Of a stretch of DNA of 64,000 nt, positions 16,352 through 24,395 are shown one piece after another. The stretch comes from Massilia eburnea (lineage in GTDB: Bacteria > Pseudomonadota > Gammaproteobacteria > Burkholderiales > Burkholderiaceae_D): the NCBI RefSeq assembly GCF_009720745.1, contig NZ_WNKX01000016.1, positions 1 to 64,000 of the forward strand, given 5' to 3'. The position numbers and the translations under genes were made by a program. Numbering within the stretch: position 1 is the stretch's first letter; the number at the start of each line of letters is the position of its first letter. The notes beneath the pieces are model-generated. The model was not told where the DNA came from and ran no database searches. It saw only the letters and a list, made by a program, of their open reading frames with translations.

Positions 16352-17422
16352 ATGAACAATATTGAAATTGATAAGAGCAAGCCAGTCATGGTGACCGGCG
16401 CCACCGGCTACGTGGCCGGCTGGGTCGTGAAGAGGTTGCTGGAAGAGGGCGTGACGGTCCACGCCGCGGTGCGTGACCCGGACGACAAGCAGAAAGTCCG
16501 CCACCTTGACGAACTGGCGGCAAATTTGCCGGGTACGCTGCGCTACTTCAAAGCGGACTTGCTGGACCAGGGATCGTACGCAGCGGCCATGGCCGGCTGC
16601 GGCATCGTGTTCCACACCGCTTCCCCATTTACGCTGAACATCCGCGATGCGCAGAAGGAGCTGGTCGATCCAGCCCTGCAGGGGACCCGTAACGTCCTCC
16701 AGACTGCCAAGCGCACCGCATCGGTCAGGCGCGTCGTGCTGACCAGCAGCTGCGCGGCAATTTATGGCGACAATGCGGACATCGAGTCGGCGCCCGCCGG
16801 CGTATTCACTGAAGACGTTTGGAACAGCAGTTCTTCGCTGGATCATGCGCCGTATTCCTATTCCAAGGCCGTGGCGGAACGCGAAGCGTGGGAAATCGCG
16901 CGCAGCCAGTCCGGCTGGGACCTGGTTGTGGTCAATCCAAGCCTGGTGATTGGACCGGGCGTAAATCCGAACGGTACCTCCGAGAGCTTCAACATCATTC
17001 GCCAGATGGGCGATGGCACGATGAAGGCTGGCGTGCCCGATCTCGGCCTGGGTGCGGTGGACGTGCGCGACCTGGCTGAAGCTCACCTGCGCGCCGCTTT
17101 CCTGCCCAAGGCAGCGGGGCGCAACATCATCTCGGGACATAACACCTCGCTGCTGGGGATCGCCAAAGCCCTGCTGCCGAAATTTGACGCCTATCCGGTG
17201 CCGCGCCGGAACTTGCCCAAGTGGCTGGTCTGGCTGGTTGCGCCAATCGTGGACAAGGCCACCACGCGCAAGTTCGTGAGCCGTAATGTGGGCTATGCCT
17301 GGCGCGCCGACAACAGCAAGAGCGTGCGGGAACTCGGCATGGTATATCGTCCCCTGGAAACCTCGATCCGCGACATGTTCCAGCAAATGATCGACAATGG
17401 ACTGATTCCCAAGGAGCGTTGA
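16352..17422 (+). CDS. NAD(P)-dependent epimerase/dehydratase family reductase (dihydroflavonol reductase-like)
   Basis: This is a 356-residue extended short-chain dehydrogenase/reductase. An N-terminal Rossmann motif VTGATGYVAGWVVKRLLEEG (about residue 14) binds NAD(P), VVLTSSCAAIYGD supplies the catalytic Ser region, and YSYSKAVAER holds the YxxxK pair. The overall pattern resembles dihydroflavonol 4-reductases and related aldehyde/ketone reductases; the substrate is unknown. The ATG at 16352 has GGAG upstream, so the longer GTG start at 16325 is not preferred. Its stop overlaps the start of the AraC gene by one base, so the two are probably co-expressed. Confidence 0.88.
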   Translation: MNNIEIDKSKPVMVTGATGYVAGWVVKRLLEEGVTVHAAVRDPDDKQKVRHLDELAANLPGTLRYFKADLLDQGSYAAAMAGCGIVFHTASPFTLNIRDAQKELVDPALQGTRNVLQTAKRTASVRRVVLTSSCAAIYGDNADIESAPAGVFTEDVWNSSSSLDHAPYSYSKAVAEREAWEIARSQSGWDLVVVNPSLVIGPGVNPNGTSESFNIIRQMGDGTMKAGVPDLGLGAVDVRDLAEAHLRAAFLPKAAGRNIISGHNTSLLGIAKALLPKFDAYPVPRRNLPKWLVWLVAPIVDKATTRKFVSRNVGYAWRADNSKSVRELGMVYRPLETSIRDMFQQMIDNGLIPKER

Positions 17423-18438
17423 TGAAGTACCCGACCCATTTCACCGTGCATCCTGGCTGGAGGCTGGTTCTCGCCGACATGGGCATCGATCCGGCGCATG
17501 TGCTGCGCCTGGCCGAGCTGCCCGCCGACCTGTTTGCGCGCCAGGACGCCACGATCTCGCCGCCGCAGTATTTCAAATTGTGGCGGGCGGTGGAGCAGGT
17601 GTCGGGGGATGGGGATGCCTTGCCTTTGCCGATCAGGATAGGCCAGGCGATTTCGGTGGAGGCTTTCGATCCGCCGATCTTCGCCTGCTTGTGCAGCCCC
17701 AACCTGAATGTGGCTTTCCGGCGTTTGTCGGCATTCAAGAAGCTGATCGGGCCACTGGCGCTGCTGGTCGATATTGAAGAAGAGCGGACGTCGGTTGTGC
17801 TGGAGTGCCATGCCGACGGGCCGATGCCGCACACCATGGCGGTGGCCGAGGCGGTGTTCATGACGCAGCTGGTACGGCTGGCTACGCGCCATCGGGTGGT
17901 TCCCGTTGCCGTTACGCTGCCGCAGTTGCCGGAAAATCTTGAACGCTATGCCGAGTTCTTTGGCGTGCTGCCCCTGGCCGGGAATGCGATCAGCGTTTCG
18001 TTTGCGCGCGAAGATGGTGTGCGTCCGTTCCTGACGGCGAACGAATCGATGTGGAATTTCTTCGAGGCGGGCTTGAGCAAGCGCCTGGCCAGCCTTGATG
18101 CAACAGCGACGATGAGCGACCGGGTCAAGGCAGTCTTGCTGGAGGGACTGCCTTCCGGCCAGTATGCGGTGGAGGATGTGGCCAAGAGCCTCGCCATGAG
18201 CAAGCGCACTTTGCAGCGCCAGCTTGGCGAGGAATCGGCGACGTTCAAGGATATCCTGAACGCGACACGGCAGCAGCTTGCCGTCCATTACCTGCATAAG
18301 CCGCATATCGCGCAAGGGGAGATCGCATTCCTGCTCGGCTTCCAGGACGTCAACTCTTTCATCCGTGCCTTCAAGGAGTGGCAGGGCGTGACGCCTGGCG
18401 CCTACCGCCACGAGCTCAAGGTGGCGGTACCGGCTTGA
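17422..18438 (+). CDS. AraC family transcriptional regulator
   Basis: This 338-residue regulator has an N-terminal arabinose-binding-like domain (about 20-200) and a C-terminal pair of helix-turn-helix units (about 245-335). The C-terminal part includes YAVEDVAKSLAMSKRTLQRQL and the second-helix signature IAFLLGFQDVNSFIRAFKEW followed by GVTPGAYR. The ATG at 17422 has AAGGAG 6 bases upstream and overlaps the reductase stop, so it likely controls that gene. Its 3' end overlaps the end of the convergent aquaporin gene by 23 bases. Confidence 0.92.
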   Translation: MKYPTHFTVHPGWRLVLADMGIDPAHVLRLAELPADLFARQDATISPPQYFKLWRAVEQVSGDGDALPLPIRIGQAISVEAFDPPIFACLCSPNLNVAFRRLSAFKKLIGPLALLVDIEEERTSVVLECHADGPMPHTMAVAEAVFMTQLVRLATRHRVVPVAVTLPQLPENLERYAEFFGVLPLAGNAISVSFAREDGVRPFLTANESMWNFFEAGLSKRLASLDATATMSDRVKAVLLEGLPSGQYAVEDVAKSLAMSKRTLQRQLGEESATFKDILNATRQQLAVHYLHKPHIAQGEIAFLLGFQDVNSFIRAFKEWQGVTPGAYRHELKVAVPA

Positions 18439-19105
18439 ACGCGGGCGCGCCGGCGGGGCTATGCAGCCAGTTCATCGTGACGGTCGCCGCCATCATGCCG
18501 AGCAACTGCGCGGCGACGTAGCCCGAAACATCCTCGAACCGGATGCCGGCGACCGTGCTGGTCGCCGCGCGCGCGAGGGTGAGGGCGGGATTGGCGAATG
18601 AGGACGACGCCGTGAACCAGTAGGCCGACACGATATAGGCCGCGACGGCAAAGGGTGTGATCGCCGGCCGGCTGCGCGTACAGCCGCTGATGACGGCGAT
18701 GAGACCGAATGTGGCAATGAATTCACTCCACCATTGCGCCGCGCCAGTCCGCGCCTGGGCGGCGGCGGAGAATGCCGGTTCGCCAAACATCGTGTGCGCC
18801 GCCGCGACACCGGCGAAGGCGCCCAGCACCTGGGCTGCCACGTAGGGCGGGGTTTCGCGCCAGTCCATGCGGCCTTGCCAGGCTTCCGACAAGCTGAGGG
18901 CAGGATTGAAGTGGGCGCCGGAAATGGCGCCGAACGTCAGGATCAGCGCCAGCAGGCCTAGCCCGCTTGCGATGGAGTTCGCGAGCAGGGCGAGGGCAGC
19001 GTTGCCGCCGGCTAGCCGGTCGGCCATGCTGGCGGAACCCACCACCATGGCCAGCAGCAGCCCTGTACCCAGGGCCTCCGCTGCGGCACGGCGCGGGAGC
19101 GTCAT
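18416..19105 (-). CDS. MIP/aquaporin family channel
   Basis: This 229-residue membrane protein has six helices and both NPA boxes: SGAHFNPALS (about residue 60) and SSFANPALTLAR (about 175). The Arg of the selectivity filter follows the second box. MIP channels pass water, glycerol, urea or similar small solutes; the sequence does not settle which. The ATG at 19105 overlaps the xdhB stop (ATGA), so it is translated with the xanthine dehydrogenase genes. A role in moving urea or another small product of purine breakdown is only a guess. Confidence 0.9.
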   Translation of the reverse strand: MTLPRRAAAEALGTGLLLAMVVGSASMADRLAGGNAALALLANSIASGLGLLALILTFGAISGAHFNPALSLSEAWQGRMDWRETPPYVAAQVLGAFAGVAAAHTMFGEPAFSAAAQARTGAAQWWSEFIATFGLIAVISGCTRSRPAITPFAVAAYIVSAYWFTASSSFANPALTLARAATSTVAGIRFEDVSGYVAAQLLGMMAATVTMNWLHSPAGAPAFKPVPPP

Positions 19106-21447
19106 GCCATGGCGCGCACCGCGTCCACCGCGTCGAGGATGGCCTCGCCAGTGGCCGGGGCGCGCAGCGGCGGGTTGAAGCGGTAATCGCCTACCGACGC
19201 CACGGCGTCGCGGATGGCCAGGAAGACCGAGAACGGCAGCAGCAGCGGCGGTTCGCCGACGGCTTTCGAGCGGTGGATACTGTCGAAGGGGTTGCGGTTC
19301 TTGAACAGGCGCACATTGAAGTCTTGCGGGCAGTCCGACACGCCGGGTATCTTGTAGGTCGATGGCGCATGTGTCATCAGCTTGCCCTGCGCGTTCCACC
19401 ACAATTCTTCCGTGGTCAGCCAGCCCATACCCTGGATGAATGCGCCTTCCACCTGGCCGACGTCGATGGCCGGGTTCAGCGAATTGCCGGCGTCGTACAG
19501 GCAGTCGGCTTTCAGCAGCTTCCATTCGCCAGTGAGGGTGTCGACGATCACTTCCGACACCGACGCGCCGTAAGCGTAGTAGCCGAACGGGTTGCCGCTC
19601 ATGGTCTCGCGGTCCCAGCTCAGGCCTGGCGTGGCGTAGAAGCCGTCGGACCAGAGCTGGACCCGCGCCAGGTAGGCTTTCTGCATCAGGTCGGCGAATG
19701 GCATGACTGTTTCGCCTGCAAATACGGTGCCGTTGGCCAGGATGACTTCTTCAGCGGCGACCCCGAAGGATTTTGCTGCGAATTCCACCAGGCGCTTGCG
19801 CAAGGTATGCGCGGCGTCCTGCGCGGCCTTGCCGTTCAAGTCGGCGCCGGTCGATGCGGCGGTGGCGGAGGTGTTGGCGACCTTGCTGGTGTCGGTGGCG
19901 GAGGCGCGCACGCTGGACAGCGGAATGCCAAGTTCGTGGGCGACCACCTGGCATACCTTGGTGTTGATGCCCTGGCCCATTTCCGTGCCGCCGTGGTTCA
20001 CCAGTACCGAACCATCGACGTAGATGTGCACCAGGGCGCCGGCCTGGTTGAAGTGCGTGACGTTGAAAGCGATGCCGAATTTCACGGGCGTCAGCGCCAG
20101 GCCTTTCTTCAGCACCGGGCTGCTGGCGTTGAAGGTGCGGATGGCTTCGCGGCGGGCGCGGTAGTCCGTCTCGCTTTCCAGTTGCGCCACCAGCTCGTGG
20201 ATGACGTTGTCCTTCACCTTCTGGCCGTACTGCGTGATGTTGCGGCCTTCTTCATCGTTGCGGCCGTAGAAATTCAGCTTGCGCACGTCCAGCGCATCCT
20301 TGCCCAGGTTGCGGGCGATTTCATCGACGATGTATTCGATGGCGATGGCGCCCTGCGGTCCGCCGAAGCCGCGGAAGGCGGTGTTGGACTGGGTGTTGGT
20401 CTTGCCGGCCATGGCGCGGATGTCGACATCCGACAGGTAGTAGGTATTGTCGAAGTGGCAGATGGCGCGGGTCGCGACAGGGGCGGAGAGGTCGGCCGAA
20501 AAGCCTGCGCGCGTCACCATCTGCACTTTGGCAGCCGTGATCAGGCCCTGCTCGTCGTAGCCGATCTCGTATTCGTAGTAGAAGCAGTGGCGCTTGCCGG
20601 TGACCATCATGTCGTCGTCGCGGTCTGCGCGCAGCTTGACGGGGCGCTTCAGGTGCGCGGCGCTGACGGCGGCACAGGCGGCCCACAGCGCGGACTGCGA
20701 TTCCTTGCCGCCGAAGCCGCCGCCCATGCGGCGGCATTCCACCACCACGGCGTGCGAAGGGTAGTGCAGGGCGTGGGAGACCACGTGCTGCATCTCGGTC
20801 GGGTGCTGGGTAGAGCAGTAGACGTGCATGCCGTTGCCTTCCTTGGGAACGGCATATGAGATCTGTCCTTCCAGGTAGAACTGTTCCTGGCCGCCGACGT
20901 GCAGCTTGCCCTTCAGGACGTTCGGCGAGCGCTCAAACGCTGCCTGGGCATCGCCGCGCGTCAGCCGCATTGGCGGCACGACGTAGGATTCGGCCTCGCG
21001 CGCTGCCTGTGGCGTCAGGATGGCAGGCAGTTCTTCGTACTGGATGTCGGCCTTGCGGGCAGCGCGGCGGGCGTTGTCGTGCGTGTCCGCCACCACGATG
21101 AAGACTGGCTGGCCGACGTATTCCACCTTCTCCTCCGCCAGGATGGGGTCGTCGTGGATGATCGGGCCGCAGTCGTTGGTGCCGGGGATGTCCTTGCAGG
21201 TGTAGACGGCCACGACACCCGGCATGGCCCTCACCGGCTCCAGGTTGAGCGAGAGGATGCGGGCATGCGCCTTTGGCGACAGGCCGAGCGCGGCATGCAG
21301 GGTGCCTTGCGCCTCCGGGATGTCGTCGGTGTACACGGCTTCACCCAGCACGTGCAGGATGGCCGATTCATGCGGGTGGCTTTGGCCGACTTCGGACCAG
21401 CCCTTGGCGGCGCCGAGTGTCATGAACTGTTCGGACTTGCTGTTCAT
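19102..21447 (-). CDS. xdhB: Xanthine dehydrogenase molybdopterin-binding subunit XdhB
   Basis: This is the 781-residue large subunit that oxidises hypoxanthine and xanthine to urate at the molybdenum cofactor. Visible cofactor segments are RRMGGGFGGKESQ, NTAFRGFGGPQGA and, near the C-terminus, SKAVGEPPLLLPFSVFLAIRDAV, which holds the catalytic Glu. The ATG at 21447 overlaps the xdhA stop (ATGA); the same frame stays open much further upstream, but that part lies inside xdhA. Length matches bacterial XdhB (about 780). No xdhC, the usual cofactor-insertion gene, is in the window. Confidence 0.97.
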   Translation of the reverse strand: MNSKSEQFMTLGAAKGWSEVGQSHPHESAILHVLGEAVYTDDIPEAQGTLHAALGLSPKAHARILSLNLEPVRAMPGVVAVYTCKDIPGTNDCGPIIHDDPILAEEKVEYVGQPVFIVVADTHDNARRAARKADIQYEELPAILTPQAAREAESYVVPPMRLTRGDAQAAFERSPNVLKGKLHVGGQEQFYLEGQISYAVPKEGNGMHVYCSTQHPTEMQHVVSHALHYPSHAVVVECRRMGGGFGGKESQSALWAACAAVSAAHLKRPVKLRADRDDDMMVTGKRHCFYYEYEIGYDEQGLITAAKVQMVTRAGFSADLSAPVATRAICHFDNTYYLSDVDIRAMAGKTNTQSNTAFRGFGGPQGAIAIEYIVDEIARNLGKDALDVRKLNFYGRNDEEGRNITQYGQKVKDNVIHELVAQLESETDYRARREAIRTFNASSPVLKKGLALTPVKFGIAFNVTHFNQAGALVHIYVDGSVLVNHGGTEMGQGINTKVCQVVAHELGIPLSSVRASATDTSKVANTSATAASTGADLNGKAAQDAAHTLRKRLVEFAAKSFGVAAEEVILANGTVFAGETVMPFADLMQKAYLARVQLWSDGFYATPGLSWDRETMSGNPFGYYAYGASVSEVIVDTLTGEWKLLKADCLYDAGNSLNPAIDVGQVEGAFIQGMGWLTTEELWWNAQGKLMTHAPSTYKIPGVSDCPQDFNVRLFKNRNPFDSIHRSKAVGEPPLLLPFSVFLAIRDAVASVGDYRFNPPLRAPATGEAILDAVDAVRAMA

Positions 21448-22931
21448 GCAGCGGCTCCTTCCTTGAATGTGTAAGCGTTGACGTAATTGTTCGAGACGGC
21501 GCCTTCCGGCCGGGTCTCCATCCAGAAGCGGCGCAGCAGGTTTTGCGCGGTACGCATGCGGTAGTTGGCGCTGGCGCGCATGTCGGTCAGTGGCGTGTAG
21601 TCGCGCGCCAGGGCTTCCATGCCGGCGCACAGGGTGGTTTCGTTCCATGGCTGGCCGTTGATGGCCGACTCCGCCTGCGGAGCGCGGCGCGAGGTTGCGG
21701 CCATGCCGCCGTAGGCAATGTGGGCGTTGCGCACGACGCCGTTTTCCAGCTCGAGCGCGAAGGCGGCGCAGACGGCGGAGATGTCCTGGTCGTAGCGTTT
21801 GGCCAGTTTGTAGGTACGGAATTGCTGGCCGGCCTTCGGCGCCGGAATGCGCACGGCTTCCACGAATTCGCCCGGCTGCCAGTCCTTCTTCATGTAATCG
21901 AGGTAGAAATCCTGCAGCGGCAGGACGCGCTGGCCTTTGTCCGAGCGCAGCACGATTTCCGCCCCCAGCACGATCATCCACGGAGCGGAGTCGCCGATCG
22001 GCGAGCCGTTGGCGACGCTGCCGCCCAGGGTGCCGGTGCTGCGGATCGGCTGCGAGGCGAAGCGCTGCCACAGCTCGTGCAGTGAATCGTTTGGATGGAG
22101 TTCCAGCACGGCCTGGTACGCATCGTCCAGCGATACGGCGGCGCCAATTTCCAGTTTGCCGCCGACGGTGGCGATGCGGTGCAGCTCCTGCACCTGGCGC
22201 GTGTAGATCACGTCGCCCAGGTTGCGCATCTGTTTGGTGACCCACAGGCCGACGTCGGTGGATCCGGCCAGGATGGTGGCGCCCGGCTTGGCGGCGCGCA
22301 GTTCGGCCATCTCGGCCAGGGTGCGCGGCGCGTGGAAGGTCTGGCCGTCGTGGGTATAGCTGAACATGGTGTCTCGTTGCAGGTCCTGCAGGATAGCCTT
22401 CAGCGCTTCACGGTCGAAGCTGACGGCCGGCAGCTCGCCCATGCGGACGGCTGCATCGATAATCGGGCGGTAACCCGTGCAGCGGCACAGGTTACCGGAC
22501 AAAGTCTCGTCGATCGTCTTGCGGCAGGGCGGTTCGGTCTTGCCTTCCTGTTTCAGGTACAGGCTCCAGAGCGACATGGCAAAGCCCGGGGTACAGAAGC
22601 CGCACTGGGAGCCATGACATTCCACCAGGGCTTCCTGCACGGGGTGCAGGCTGCCGTCCTGCTGCTTCAGGTCTTCCACCGTGAAGACTGCCTTGCCGTC
22701 GAGGGTAGGCAGGAACTGGATGCACGAGTTCACGTTGCGCAGTTCCAGTTCACCGTCCACGAGAGAGCCGATGACCACGGTGCAAGCGCCGCAGTCACCT
22801 TCGGCGCAACCCTCCTTGGTACCGGTGCAGTGCAAGTCTTCCCGCAGGTGCTGCAGCACCGTACGGGTCGGGGCGGCGGAATCGACTTCCTGCACACGCC
22901 CCTGGTAGAAGAAACGAATCGGTTGAGACAT
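21444..22931 (-). CDS. xdhA: Xanthine dehydrogenase small subunit XdhA
   Basis: This 495-residue subunit carries the two [2Fe-2S] clusters and FAD. The first cluster uses CTGTKEGCAEGDCGACTVV (about 36-54); the second uses HGSQCGFCTPGF and GNLCRCTGYRP (about 110-155). The FAD domain follows, with ATILAGSTDVGLWVTKQ (about 220) and GTLGGSVANGSPIGDSAP. It moves electrons from XdhB to NAD. It lies 16 bases after the permease gene and overlaps xdhB, which makes a purine-uptake and oxidation operon. Confidence 0.97.
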   Translation of the reverse strand: MSQPIRFFYQGRVQEVDSAAPTRTVLQHLREDLHCTGTKEGCAEGDCGACTVVIGSLVDGELELRNVNSCIQFLPTLDGKAVFTVEDLKQQDGSLHPVQEALVECHGSQCGFCTPGFAMSLWSLYLKQEGKTEPPCRKTIDETLSGNLCRCTGYRPIIDAAVRMGELPAVSFDREALKAILQDLQRDTMFSYTHDGQTFHAPRTLAEMAELRAAKPGATILAGSTDVGLWVTKQMRNLGDVIYTRQVQELHRIATVGGKLEIGAAVSLDDAYQAVLELHPNDSLHELWQRFASQPIRSTGTLGGSVANGSPIGDSAPWMIVLGAEIVLRSDKGQRVLPLQDFYLDYMKKDWQPGEFVEAVRIPAPKAGQQFRTYKLAKRYDQDISAVCAAFALELENGVVRNAHIAYGGMAATSRRAPQAESAINGQPWNETTLCAGMEALARDYTPLTDMRASANYRMRTAQNLLRRFWMETRPEGAVSNNYVNAYTFKEGAAA

Positions 22932-22947
22932 CTTTACTACTCCTTAC

Positions 22948-24249
22948 TTATCCTGCGATGTAGATTGTTTTAAACAGGAACACGCCAGCGACACACCAGA
23001 TCATGGCGCTGACTTCTTTGTATTTGCCGGTCAAGAGTTTCAGCGCGGCGTAGCTGATGAAGCCCAGTGCCAGGCCGTTGGCGATCGAGTAGGTGAATGG
23101 CATGACCAGCGCAGTGACGACGGCTGGAACGCTTTCGGTGGTTTCGGCCCAGTTGATCTCGGTCAGTTCACGCAGCATCAGGCAAGCGACGAAGAACAGT
23201 GCCGGTGCGGTGGCATAAGCTGGAACCACGCCAGCCAAGGGAGCGATGAACAGGGCTGCCAGGAACAGCAGGGCCACGGTAACGGCAGTCAGGCCAGTGC
23301 GGCCGCCGGCTTGCACACCGGCTGCACTTTCGATGAAGGCGGTGGTGCTCGAAGTACCCATCACGGAACCGACGATGATCGCGCCGGAGTCGGCCAGCAG
23401 CGCCTTGTTCATGTTCTTAGGCAGTTTGCCGTCCTTCATCAGGCCGGCGCGCTGGGCGACGCCCATCAGGGTGCCGGTCGCATCGAACAGTTCAACCAGG
23501 AAGAAGACCAGCACCACGTTGAACAGGCCGTGCGAGACCGCGCCCATGATGTCCAGTTTCAGCACGGTTGGTTCGATCGAAGGCGGGACGGAGACGATGC
23601 CGTGGAAGGCATTACCGGCAAAGAAGAAGCTCAGTACCGTCACAGCCATGATGCCGATCAGCAGGGCGCCGGTGACGCGCAGGCGGTCCAGTGCCACGAT
23701 GATGAAGAAGCCGACGATGGCCAGCACCGGCGCCGGCTTATGCAGGTCGCCCATGGTGATGAAGGTGGCAGGGCTGGATACCACGATGCCTGCGTTCTTC
23801 AGGGAGATCAGCGCCAGGAACAAACCTACGCCGGCCGGAATGGCAATGCGCAGCGAAGATGGAATGGCATTCATGATCTTTTCGCGAATCTTCAGCAGGC
23901 TGACGATCATGAAGCAGCAACCCGAAATGAAGACCGCGCCCAGCGCCGCCTGCCATGGGAAGCCCATGCCGGCCACCACACCGTAAGCGAAGTAGGCGTT
24001 CAGGCCCATGCCAGGCGCCAAGCCGATAGGGAAGTTGGCATACAGGCCCATGATCAAGGTGCCGACTGCCGCCGCCACGCAGGTGGCCACAAAGACCGAG
24101 TCCTTGGGCATGCCGGCGTCGCCGAGGATGGATGGGTTGACGAAGATGATGTAAGCCATCGTCAGGAAGGTGGTAATACCGGCCAGCACCTCGGTGCGGA
24201 CGGTGGTCTCGTGCGCACTGAGCTTGAAATAGTTTTCCAGGAATTGCAT
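22948..24249 (-). CDS. NCS2-family purine permease (AzgA/PbuG type, guanine/hypoxanthine)
   Basis: This 433-residue inner-membrane transporter has 12-14 hydrophobic segments. It belongs to the AzgA-like branch of the NCS2 family, shown by LAGITTFLTMAYIIFVNPSIL, the GLAPGMGLNAYFAYGVV motif, FLVELFDATGTLMGVA and GTSSTTAFIESAAGVQAGGRTG. Members import adenine, guanine or hypoxanthine with protons; the exact substrate cannot be read here. It starts at 24249 with GGAGA upstream and precedes xdhA by 16 bases, so guanine or hypoxanthine uptake fits best. Confidence 0.93.
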   Translation of the reverse strand: MQFLENYFKLSAHETTVRTEVLAGITTFLTMAYIIFVNPSILGDAGMPKDSVFVATCVAAAVGTLIMGLYANFPIGLAPGMGLNAYFAYGVVAGMGFPWQAALGAVFISGCCFMIVSLLKIREKIMNAIPSSLRIAIPAGVGLFLALISLKNAGIVVSSPATFITMGDLHKPAPVLAIVGFFIIVALDRLRVTGALLIGIMAVTVLSFFFAGNAFHGIVSVPPSIEPTVLKLDIMGAVSHGLFNVVLVFFLVELFDATGTLMGVAQRAGLMKDGKLPKNMNKALLADSGAIIVGSVMGTSSTTAFIESAAGVQAGGRTGLTAVTVALLFLAALFIAPLAGVVPAYATAPALFFVACLMLRELTEINWAETTESVPAVVTALVMPFTYSIANGLALGFISYAALKLLTGKYKEVSAMIWCVAGVFLFKTIYIAG

Positions 24250-24395
24250 TTTGGGTTGTCTCCGTTTAGTTTTTAGCGCCCGAAATTCCGCCTCTCCGGG
24301 CGGACAAATATGGCGACCTTACGCTGCTTGTTTTAACAATATCGTTGAAGCTCTCCTTTTCGGCTTATATGCCAGGGCATATGGGCTATCGTGTT

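Noticed and set aside
18967..20859. 630-codon + strand frame opposite xdhB
   Set aside because: It mirrors the codons of xdhB, whose molybdopterin motifs are clear.
21448..22245. N-terminal extension of XdhB to 1047 residues
   Set aside because: The extra part lies inside xdhA in another frame and has no XdhB similarity; ATG 21447 overlaps the xdhA stop as in related operons.
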